DNA of 64,000 nucleotides, taken from positions 124,001 to 188,000 of the forward strand of contig NZ_JAINWA010000001.1 of NCBI RefSeq assembly GCF_021021555.1, written 5' to 3'. Made by a program: the position numbers and the translations under genes. Under the pieces are notes generated by a model. It saw only the letters and a program-made list of their open reading frames with translations. It had not been told where the DNA came from and made no database searches. This document shows, piece by piece, positions 57,381 through 64,000 of the stretch; position 1 is the first letter of the stretch, and each line of letters opens with the position of its first letter. The DNA comes from Teretinema zuelzerae (GTDB lineage Bacteria; Spirochaetota; Spirochaetia; Treponematales; Treponemataceae).

Positions 57381-57857
57381 ATGCTAAACCTCGATCAGGT
57401 TCGACTTCTTGAAAATCGCGTTGAAAAAGCTGTAGATAAAATTCAGTCCTTGACTAGTGAAAATCAACAGCTGAAAGGCCAGTTATCCGGCCTCCAATCC
57501 AGAGTTCTTGAACTCGAGGGTCTGGTAAACGCGTTTAAGAACGATCAGGGCCGGATCGAGGAAGGAATCCTCAATGCACTGGACAGATTGAGCGCATTCG
57601 AGGATTCCTTATATTCAGACGGCGAAACCGTCGTTGAAACAGGCTCAGAACAAACCCTAACCGAAGAGACTATCGGCGAAGAGCAACAGAGCGAACCGAT
57701 TGAGACATTCAACGAGTCCGGGACGGATATACTCGAAGAAGAACAAAACTCGGAGTTAGAAGAATCAATTCAGGCTGACTGGAATGATGTTTCAGTTTCC
57801 GCGGACGAAGATTCCATGAAATCTCCGGGTCCAGACGGGCAAATGGATATTTTTTAA
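57381..57857 (+). CDS. ZapB-like coiled-coil protein with acidic tail
   Basis: 158 residues. The first ~75 form a continuous coiled coil (VRLLENRVEKAVDKIQSLTS, ENQQLKGQLSGLQSRVLELE) as in ZapB-type division proteins; the rest is acidic and low-complexity (Glu/Ser/Thr-rich), ending SPGPDGQMDIF. It starts one base after the rplT stop and is followed by zapA, which supports a division role. Longer than E. coli ZapB (about 80). Confidence 0.65.
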   Translation: MLNLDQVRLLENRVEKAVDKIQSLTSENQQLKGQLSGLQSRVLELEGLVNAFKNDQGRIEEGILNALDRLSAFEDSLYSDGETVVETGSEQTLTEETIGEEQQSEPIETFNESGTDILEEEQNSELEESIQADWNDVSVSADEDSMKSPGPDGQMDIF

Positions 57858-57863
57858 TCCGAT

Positions 57864-58166
57864 ATGTCTAAAGGCAGCCTTCAGATTGATCTGCTTGGAA
57901 CATCATTCTCCATTCAGGCTGATGAAAAACCGGAATATCTGAATGCTCTATATGCTCATTATAAAAAAATAATCAATCAAATTGAAGAGAGTTCCGCGAC
58001 GCAGAATCCGTTAAAAACCGCCATTATAGCCGGTATTTTAATTTCGGATGAGTTATATAAAGAGAGAATGAAGCGCTCTTTAAATCCCTCGCCTGTTGAT
58101 CTTGCAGAAGCAGAAAAAATAGCTTTAAGCCTCATTTCAAGAATCGATCAAGTAATTTCGGAATAA
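57864..58166 (+). CDS. zapA: Cell division protein ZapA
   Basis: 100 residues. SLQIDLLGTSFSIQADEKPE with YLNALYAHYKKIINQIE and a central helix (LKTAIIAGILISDELYKERM) match the ZapA fold. ZapA bundles FtsZ filaments at the Z ring. It is six bases after the ZapB-like gene and three before manA. Confidence 0.85.
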   Translation: MSKGSLQIDLLGTSFSIQADEKPEYLNALYAHYKKIINQIEESSATQNPLKTAIIAGILISDELYKERMKRSLNPSPVDLAEAEKIALSLISRIDQVISE

Positions 58167-58169
58167 TAT

Positions 58170-59399
58170 ATGAAACTCGACTTTTATCCTCTGAAGAATA
58201 AAATTCAGGACTATTCATGGGGTTCGCTTCATGGAATAGAAGAAGCAACCGGCATCCCGAACGTAGACGGATCGCCGAAAGCCGAGCTGTGGATGGGTTC
58301 TCATCCAGTGTGCCCGAGTCTCGTCATCGATCCGAAAACCCGGAAGGAAATTTCTTTACTCGATCTGATCAACCAAGATTGCAGCTACTACTTAGGGAAC
58401 CGGTCGCTTCAGGACTTCGGATGCAAACTACCCTATCTTTTTAAGATTCTCTCTGCAGAATCTCCTTTATCGCTGCAAGTCCACCCTTCCCTTCAACACG
58501 CATCTGCCGGCTTTACAAGAGAAAATACCTTGGGGCTTTCACTAAACGACCCGAAACGAAATTATAAGGACGATAACCATAAACCGGAAATAATCGTCGC
58601 AATAACCCCTTTTATAGCGATGTGCGGGTTTCGCAACGTAGCGCAGACGGCGGCGTTTTTTACGGAAATCGATGAAACGGTATTTCAGGAACCCTGCGAT
58701 ATCGCGCTTAAAAGCGGCTATTCGCGCTTATGCGACTATTTATTAAATTTGAATGACGATGCCAAAAAAAAATATATCACGTCCGTTCAAAATAAGATAT
58801 CGTCTTTCAATCGATCGCCTTCGAGTTCTTGCGGATACGATTTTAAAAAAGCGCTCGAAATATCGTCCCTGTTGCTCAAGCAGTATCCTTCCGATATAGG
58901 AATCCTTGCTCCTTTTTATCTTAATATAATCGAACTCGTTCCGGGAGAAGGATTATTCCTCCCGTCAGGCGTTATGCATGCATATATTCGGGGAACCGGA
59001 CTTGAATTGATGGCCAGTTCTGACAACGTGCTGAGAGGCGGATTGACGCCTAAACACATAGATGTTACGGAACTGCTCGAAATACTCGATCCTTCGCCCT
59101 ACAAACCCGACATACTTGCAATCAATACTACCGTCGGAGTTTCGATTTACGCAGCTCCGGCGATCGAATTCGAATTATCGCGAATTTCGCCGAACGGTTC
59201 AGCATGCGAGCTGCCTGGAAACCGGCCGATCATCGCGTTATGCTTATCCGAGTCCATCACGTTGACGTCGGAATCGGGCAGTGTTCACATCATGCGCAAG
59301 GGCGACTCGGTATTCATTCCCGCAGGCGTTCAAACGATCGCAGTCGCAGGAAGCGGAATTTGTTTTGCCGCGTCCCTACCTCATAAGGAACGATTATGA
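58170..59399 (+). CDS. manA: Mannose-6-phosphate isomerase, class I
   Basis: 409 residues. YPLKNKIQDYSWGSLHGIEE, AELWMGSHPVCPSLV, LSLQVHPSLQHA (zinc Gln and His), NHKPEIIVAITPFIAMCGFR (Glu) and GEGLFLPSGVMHAYIRGTGL (His) are class I signatures, with ASSDNVLRGGLTPKHIDVTE near the C-terminal part. It interconverts mannose 6-phosphate and fructose 6-phosphate, feeding glycolysis or GDP-mannose. The end overlaps the next gene by four bases. Confidence 0.95.
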   Translation: MKLDFYPLKNKIQDYSWGSLHGIEEATGIPNVDGSPKAELWMGSHPVCPSLVIDPKTRKEISLLDLINQDCSYYLGNRSLQDFGCKLPYLFKILSAESPLSLQVHPSLQHASAGFTRENTLGLSLNDPKRNYKDDNHKPEIIVAITPFIAMCGFRNVAQTAAFFTEIDETVFQEPCDIALKSGYSRLCDYLLNLNDDAKKKYITSVQNKISSFNRSPSSSCGYDFKKALEISSLLLKQYPSDIGILAPFYLNIIELVPGEGLFLPSGVMHAYIRGTGLELMASSDNVLRGGLTPKHIDVTELLEILDPSPYKPDILAINTTVGVSIYAAPAIEFELSRISPNGSACELPGNRPIIALCLSESITLTSESGSVHIMRKGDSVFIPAGVQTIAVAGSGICFAASLPHKERL

Positions 59400-59872
59400 A
59401 AATTTGGATAGACGCTGATTCCTGTCCACGTCAAGTCCGGGAAATAACCTGCCGAGCCTCTACGCGCCTTTCGATCCCGATACTCTTCGTCGCGAACAGG
59501 AAAATACCGTTTCCGCCCATTCCGAACGCCGAAATGATAATCGCCGACGATTCGCCGGATGCGGCGGATGATTATATTGTGGAACATGCTGAATATCCCG
59601 ATTTGGTGATCACCCGCGACATACCCCTCGCAAAGCGGCTGGTTGATAAGCAGATTCCAGTAATCAACGACAGGGGCACCGTATATACAGAAAGGAACAT
59701 AAACGATCGTCTTTCTTCGAGAAATCTCATGCTTGAATTATATCAAATCGGAATCACGCCTGAAAAAACAAAGCAATTCGGAAAGAAGGAACTCCAGGAT
59801 TTCGCCAACGCATTGGACAGAGAACTGACTCGATTAACATTGGTATTAGCCAAAAAACAAGACTATTCTTGA
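59396..59872 (+). CDS. YaiI/YqxD family protein (DUF188)
   Basis: 158 residues. MKIWIDADSCPRQVREITCR, DDSPDAADDYIVEHAEYPDL, VITRDIPLAKRLVDKQIPVI and NDRGTVYTERNINDRLSSRN are the family blocks. The fold is PIN-like with conserved Asp residues, suggesting a nuclease, but its function is not established. Coupled to manA by ATGA; its last 10 bases overlap the convergent HD-GYP gene. Confidence 0.9.
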   Translation: MKIWIDADSCPRQVREITCRASTRLSIPILFVANRKIPFPPIPNAEMIIADDSPDAADDYIVEHAEYPDLVITRDIPLAKRLVDKQIPVINDRGTVYTERNINDRLSSRNLMLELYQIGITPEKTKQFGKKELQDFANALDRELTRLTLVLAKKQDYS

Positions 59873-61107
59873 TCCGGAAAGCGTTCCTTAATCGATTGAA
59901 TCGATGGAAGAATTTCAAAGAAGGCGGATACGACCTCTGGGTCGAATTTATTCCCGCTCATTTTTCGAATTTCTTCCAGAACGTTTTCTTCATTCCAGGG
60001 TTCCTTGTAGACCCTTTTGCACGACAAGGCATCATAGACGTCGGCTAGGGCCACAATTCGTCCCGCAATGGGTATTTCGCGGCCCTTTAACCCTATAGCC
60101 TTGCCTGTTTCAGAATCGACTTTTATCGGCTCTCCGGTGTCGACGACGACATGTCCCGGATAACCGGTTCCGTCCCAGTTTTCATGATGCGTCAAAGCAA
60201 CCTCGCGCGCAACCCTGTCTACCGGCGATTCAATTTCGGAAAAAAGCTTCGCACCGAGCCACGTGTGACCCTGCATAATGTGATATTCGTCGGGGGTGAA
60301 ACGAGCCGGTTTCTTCAAAATCAAATCTGAAATGGCAACTTTTCCCACATCGTGCAGCATTGAAGCGATCTTCAACGTATCCCGGAACTTCCTGCTTTCA
60401 TTCTCATCTATTTGGTGATTAAACGCCCATCTGTCGTATATTTCCACCGCATAGCTGGATACTCGGTTTACATGAGGGCCTGTTTCCTTTGGATCGCGAA
60501 GTTCCGACATGCGGATCATGCGAAGAACCATTGAACGGGTAAGATGCGCATGCTCTAAAGCGACTGTAGCGTTAGCGGCGAAATGGCTGATGTAAAGCTC
60601 GTCGTCCTTATCAAAATGCGAAACTTCTCCGCTTTCGTCTATAGCATTTAACACCTGCAAAACGCCGAGTATCGCGCCGCCGGATGTAGTCAAAGGAATC
60701 GTTAAATTTGATCGTGTTCTATAACCCGAAACTGCATCGCTCTGACGGCCGAATTTATACGGTTTGTCGGGATCGATCACATAGACGTCAGGCTCATTAA
60801 CAAGCTGCTTGGTCAATGCGCTGTAACCTGCTATGGTTTTTTCGTTAATCGGAAATGAAAAGTACGAGTACAGTATTTTTTGGCCGGGCGGAAGTTGTTT
60901 TTGCAAGGTATCATTCTGGGCATAATGAATAGCGAGCCGGTCTCCGTCGCGTACATATATCGAGCCTGCGTCCGCATGCACGACTTTTCGCGCTTCGGTC
61001 AGAATTTGTTCCATCAAGACGTCGACGTCCTGAATCTTATTGAGATGGGCTTCTGTCTCAATGATGCCGGATAATATTTCTTCTCTCGATTTCTTAATAT
61101 ATCCCAT
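59863..61107 (-). CDS. GAF and HD-GYP domain protein (probable c-di-GMP phosphodiesterase)
   Basis: 414 residues. A GAF domain at about 20-185 (EARKVVHADAGSIYVRDGDR, LTIPLTTSGGAILGVLQVLN) precedes an HD-GYP domain with IASMLHDVGKVAISDLILKK, VALTHHENWDGTGYPGHVVV and GRIVALADVYDALSCKRVYK. All HD and GYP residues are intact, so activity against c-di-GMP is likely, gated by a small ligand in the GAF domain. No membrane segment. It diverges from the PilZ gene, and both belong to the same signalling theme. Confidence 0.92.
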   Translation of the reverse strand: MGYIKKSREEILSGIIETEAHLNKIQDVDVLMEQILTEARKVVHADAGSIYVRDGDRLAIHYAQNDTLQKQLPPGQKILYSYFSFPINEKTIAGYSALTKQLVNEPDVYVIDPDKPYKFGRQSDAVSGYRTRSNLTIPLTTSGGAILGVLQVLNAIDESGEVSHFDKDDELYISHFAANATVALEHAHLTRSMVLRMIRMSELRDPKETGPHVNRVSSYAVEIYDRWAFNHQIDENESRKFRDTLKIASMLHDVGKVAISDLILKKPARFTPDEYHIMQGHTWLGAKLFSEIESPVDRVAREVALTHHENWDGTGYPGHVVVDTGEPIKVDSETGKAIGLKGREIPIAGRIVALADVYDALSCKRVYKEPWNEENVLEEIRKMSGNKFDPEVVSAFFEILPSIQSIKERFPDQE

Positions 61108-61189
61108 TTAACCAGACACCCCTCGCCGAACGTATGCTGAAATAAAGTTTACATCAATTTTTTTTTTGCGTCCAGTTATTCATCCATGT

Positions 61190-61195
61190 TATACT
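61190..61195 (+). promoter_or_regulatory. Candidate -10 box of the PilZ gene
   Basis: TATACT nine bases before the ATG at 61205; the -35 region (TTGCGT, 18 bases upstream) is weak. No ribosome site is present, so this may be another leaderless gene. Confidence 0.4.
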
Positions 61196-61204
61196 ACATT
61201 CATC

Positions 61205-62452
61205 ATGATTCAAAGCGTCTCGCCGATCGAAAAAGAATTTCTCATTAAAACAGTGTATCAAAACGAGCATCCCGTACGATTGCACGGGGTTAGCACTGCG
61301 GGAACCGGAAAAATAACGAACGTCGACAGGCAAGGGATGTTCGTAACATTGACTGAAACGTACGATAACGCGAACTTTTCATTATTCGAACATATCACCG
61401 GATATTTCGATTGCCATGGAAACACCTATGCCTTTGAAACAACCATCAGGGACAGTGCTGACAAGCAAATACGAATCGACGCTCCCGATACCTTGTTGCG
61501 CAGTTTGCAAAGAAAATATGTTCGCGTAAAAAAACCGCAGAACATTAAAGTTGCATTTTCGCTTGCCAATGAAGATATCCAGCTTGAATATCCAATATGT
61601 CCAGAATATATTAGCGTCGATGAAAATACTTCCGCAATATCGAGTTCTTCAGACTTAACAAAAGTCATTGCCGAATTTAGAGAACGAATGAATGCCGACT
61701 GCACCGGCAATACAATTCAAATGTTCAGAAATAGAGCTCCTCACAGCTTTGAAGAAAAATTGTTGACCAAAACCGGAAAAGTTCTATTTATTCCTTCTAC
61801 CAGCGCCGAGCTGCCGAAAACCGATCCGTATCCGGAAGGCAGAATAATTACACAGGCAATAGAAGAAAGCTATGAAGATCCGAATCATTTTGTGGAAGGC
61901 ACGCATTTCTCGAAATTGATGAAAGAAAAATCTGCAAAAGGAATCAGTTCTGAAATTTGGTGTCCGATCGTCTATTATCAGTACGTCGTCGGTTATATCT
62001 ATGCTGTTAAAAGCGGTTCCGATTCCTTCGATGTAGCCATGGTCGATTCGCTCTGGGATTTTTCCCGTATTCTCGCATACCAGCTTAAAAAGACAGGTTA
62101 TTTTAAATGCGAGGAAAAGAAGCAGAAGCCGATCCATCATCCCGCAGAACTCATCGACATGAGTCCGGGAGGCATGCATATAGCTCTCGATCAAAGCAAC
62201 TCGAAATTTCCAATACGAGAAGGCTCGATTTTCTCCATACGGATAATGACCGGAACGCAGGAGATTCAATGCACGACGAAGGTCGTTAGAAGATATTCGA
62301 GGAAAGACTCGATCTCATACGGAACAGTATTCCTTGATCTTTCCAGCGAACAATTCATGCACCTCTACGAATGTTTATATCGAAGCCCGTATAACGAGTA
62401 CGATCCGAGAGCTCATGAACAAAGCAGGAAAAAAGCTAAAACTTCTTTCTGA
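61205..62452 (+). CDS. PilZ-domain protein with a large internal insertion
   Basis: 415 residues from the ATG at 61205. The c-di-GMP motif RxxxR appears as LQRKYVRVKKPQNIKVAF near residue 100, and the second motif (D/N)xSxxG as AELIDMSPGGMHIALDQS near residue 325; in ordinary PilZ domains these are about 25-30 residues apart. The intervening ~210 residues (containing ISSEIWCPIVYYQYVVGYIY) look GAF-like. The N-terminal ~95 residues resemble the YcgR N-domain (PVRLHGVSTAGTGKITNVDR). It may sense c-di-GMP and act on motility. Its end overlaps the convergent methyltransferase gene by 17 bases. Confidence 0.75.
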   Translation: MIQSVSPIEKEFLIKTVYQNEHPVRLHGVSTAGTGKITNVDRQGMFVTLTETYDNANFSLFEHITGYFDCHGNTYAFETTIRDSADKQIRIDAPDTLLRSLQRKYVRVKKPQNIKVAFSLANEDIQLEYPICPEYISVDENTSAISSSSDLTKVIAEFRERMNADCTGNTIQMFRNRAPHSFEEKLLTKTGKVLFIPSTSAELPKTDPYPEGRIITQAIEESYEDPNHFVEGTHFSKLMKEKSAKGISSEIWCPIVYYQYVVGYIYAVKSGSDSFDVAMVDSLWDFSRILAYQLKKTGYFKCEEKKQKPIHHPAELIDMSPGGMHIALDQSNSKFPIREGSIFSIRIMTGTQEIQCTTKVVRRYSRKDSISYGTVFLDLSSEQFMHLYECLYRSPYNEYDPRAHEQSRKKAKTSF

Positions 62453-63242
62453 TAAGGCTGAAATAGAGCGGACCCGCGCCGTTACATGCATCGGGAAGAA
62501 TATGATAGCCGTATTCGGTTGCATCGACTGCAGAAGACAATTCGCCGTAGGGCTCGAAATCGATTATTTGCCGTTCGGCATCGGCGTACTTGCGGAACAG
62601 CTTTTCTACGACTCCGTCGTTTTCCGCTCTTGATAGCGCGCAAGTGGCGTAAAGAAGATGGCCGCCAGGCTTTAAAACAAGCCAAGCCGATGACAACAAG
62701 GCCCATTGGCGAATTGACAGGTTTTTAATTCTTGCAGAAGTCCATTGTTCCAGATGAACAGGACTGTTGAGCACATGCCGTTCCGAAGAGCAGGGAGCGT
62801 CGAGAAGTATCGAATCAGCGCTTTCTTTCTCGTACCGGCTCCACCGGGATGCGTCATGCCCGGTTACGGTCAGGCGACTGCGTACTTCCGGCGATAGATG
62901 TTCGTCCAATACCGAAAGCAGCCTGCTTCTGCGGTCCCTCGAGAACTCATTTGAAACAAGCGAAACATTCGAGCCCATTCTAGAGGCAATAACAAGACTC
63001 TTTCCGCCAGGCGCGGCGCATAAATCCAAAATCCTTCCGTCAGCGGGAAGAGGAAGGGAATTCGCAGCTACAACGCTTCCGAAATCAAGATAATAGGGCT
63101 TAACAAGATTCTCGTTATAAGAATAATGAACAACTACTTTCTCCAGAGACGCTCTAAGGAGTTGCCAACGATCTCCGAATTCATGTTCATACCATTCGTC
63201 GAAAGCGGATGGGCCCTGATTAAGATTCCTCTTCTTTTTCAT
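62436..63242 (-). CDS. RNA (cytosine-5)-methyltransferase, RsmB/RsmF (NOL1/NOP2/Sun) family
   Basis: 268 residues. Motif I is ILDLCAAPGGKSLVIASRMG, motif IV ILLDAPCSSERHVL (Cys for release) and motif VI LLYATCALSRAENDGV (nucleophile Cys). No N-terminal NusB-like domain or C-terminal PUA-like domain is visible, so it is a short form. The target is probably rRNA or tRNA. Its ATG shares one base with the stop of the pseudouridine synthase gene, so two RNA-modification enzymes are made together. Confidence 0.88.
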   Translation of the reverse strand: MKKKRNLNQGPSAFDEWYEHEFGDRWQLLRASLEKVVVHYSYNENLVKPYYLDFGSVVAANSLPLPADGRILDLCAAPGGKSLVIASRMGSNVSLVSNEFSRDRRSRLLSVLDEHLSPEVRSRLTVTGHDASRWSRYEKESADSILLDAPCSSERHVLNSPVHLEQWTSARIKNLSIRQWALLSSAWLVLKPGGHLLYATCALSRAENDGVVEKLFRKYADAERQIIDFEPYGELSSAVDATEYGYHILPDACNGAGPLYFSLIRKKF

Positions 63243-63976
63243 TAATCATCCTGAAGAGGGAACGCGTTCCACAGGTTGTCGGGATCGAAAATAGGAGCAG
63301 TCACCGTACATACATCTCCTGTTCCGGGGAGATAGAATTGAATGCGGGAAGCATGAAGACGGATGCCTCCCCTGGGATCGCTTCGCCTTGCTCCGTATTT
63401 AAGGTCTCCCTTAATCGGCATCCCTGAGGCGCTTAACTGAGCTCTGATTTGATGTGTTCTGCCCGTAAGAGGATGTATTATCAAAAAAAGGTACTTATCG
63501 CCCTCCCCTGCCAGTTTCCACTCCAAAGCAGCCTTTTTCCAGACGCCATCTGCCGGCGGTTTCTCTGCAAAAGGGAAAGTGTAAGCTTTATGATGTTTGG
63601 AATCGAAACGAATAAAGTGTTCCATGACGCCTGAATCCGCCGTCAAGGGGGATGCGGGCTTCTCGGTAACGGCTAAATATCTTTTCCGAGTTCTTCCCGA
63701 TGAAAACTCAGCCGATAACGCAGCGCAAACCTCCGGCGTTCTTGCCAATAAGACGCATCCGCTTACAGGCTGATCTATTCTATGAACAGCCTGTACATCG
63801 GGAGCCGCGCAACCGAAACATTCTTCTAGTTCGCCGCGAAGATTTGAAATAAGAGATAATGATTTGTCTTTCACTGTTGTTTCGCAAATTTCGCCTATCT
63901 GCTTATTCACCACGGCAATATCTTTTGTATGATATATAACGCGTCCTTTTAGAAAAGCCGCCTGTTCATTTTTCAT
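63242..63976 (-). CDS. RluA-family pseudouridine synthase
   Basis: 244 residues from the ATG at 63976 with AGGAG six bases upstream. VQAVHRIDQPVSGCVLLAR holds the catalytic Asp (HRID motif), followed by RTRKRYLAVTEKPAS and HPLTGRTHQIRAQLSASGMP and KYGARRSDPRGGIRLHASRI. There is no S4 domain at the N-terminus, as in RluA/TruC-type members. It isomerises a uridine in rRNA or tRNA; the site cannot be predicted. Confidence 0.92.
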   Translation of the reverse strand: MKNEQAAFLKGRVIYHTKDIAVVNKQIGEICETTVKDKSLSLISNLRGELEECFGCAAPDVQAVHRIDQPVSGCVLLARTPEVCAALSAEFSSGRTRKRYLAVTEKPASPLTADSGVMEHFIRFDSKHHKAYTFPFAEKPPADGVWKKAALEWKLAGEGDKYLFLIIHPLTGRTHQIRAQLSASGMPIKGDLKYGARRSDPRGGIRLHASRIQFYLPGTGDVCTVTAPIFDPDNLWNAFPLQDD

Positions 63977-64000
63977 CGGTTTCTCCTAAGATTTCGGCGC

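Noticed and set aside
1-64000. CRISPR arrays, insertion sequences, prophage or rRNA genes
   Set aside because: None seen on reading both strands: no regularly spaced repeats, transposase motifs, phage structural genes or rRNA signatures.

Overview
The window reads as a chromosomal segment of a treponeme-like spirochaete. Three FlaA-family filament-sheath proteins, a spirochaete-type spiro-SPASM radical SAM protein, and a long one-strand block joining the division genes (mraZ to ftsZ) to topA, hslVU and the flagellar basal-body genes (flgB to fliJ) all point to Treponemataceae. An aconitase, HslUV and several signalling proteins suggest a less reduced genome than T. pallidum. I see no insertion sequence, prophage, CRISPR array or rRNA. 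Two tRNA genes (Pro-TGG, Arg-TCT) are present.

Layout. 1-8908 (minus): a tightly overlapping run of spiro-SPASM protein, glycosyltransferase, SpsF/SpsG/methyltransferase (split by a frameshift at an A AAA AAG heptamer), ATP-grasp enzyme, N-acetylmuramoyl-L-alanine amidase, GerMN-like protein and flaA. This looks like a surface or flagellar glycan and envelope unit. 8977-12159 (plus): xseA, xseB, mutL. 12156-15030 (minus): two TPR proteins. 15068-18044 (plus): membrane TPR protein with an Mrr-like tail, a phosphoesterase and a ParB-like protein. 18078-20674 (plus): RsbU-like phosphatase, STAS protein and RsbW-like kinase. 20709-22137 (minus): two unknown proteins. 22231-28210 (plus): aconitase, HD hydrolase, ComFB fusion, the two tRNAs and a uridine-kinase-like protein.

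28231-50353 is one continuous minus-strand block of 23 genes: mraZ, rsmH, ftsL-like, murF, ftsW, ftsQ, ftsA, ftsZ, xerD-like, a TPR lipoprotein, dprA, topA, xerC-like, hslV, hslU, flgB, flgC, fliE, fliF, fliG, fliH, fliI, fliJ. It starts with a sigma-70-type promoter and a set of 10-bp-periodic MraZ boxes. A sigma-28-like promoter sits in front of flgB.

50495-64000: a probably leaderless small gene with a possible PD-(D/E)XK nuclease; a histidine kinase with a cNMP-binding domain; a flaA pair with a perfect consensus promoter, divergent from fructose-bisphosphate aldolase; a noncoding stretch with four stem-loops; infC-rpmI-rplT followed by zapB-like, zapA, manA and a YaiI-family gene; HD-GYP and PilZ proteins of c-di-GMP signalling; and two RNA-modification enzymes. 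Several plus-strand genes have a -10 hexamer only 6-9 bases before the ATG and no Shine-Dalgarno, which suggests leaderless mRNAs. All functions are inferred from motifs and context; no search was run.
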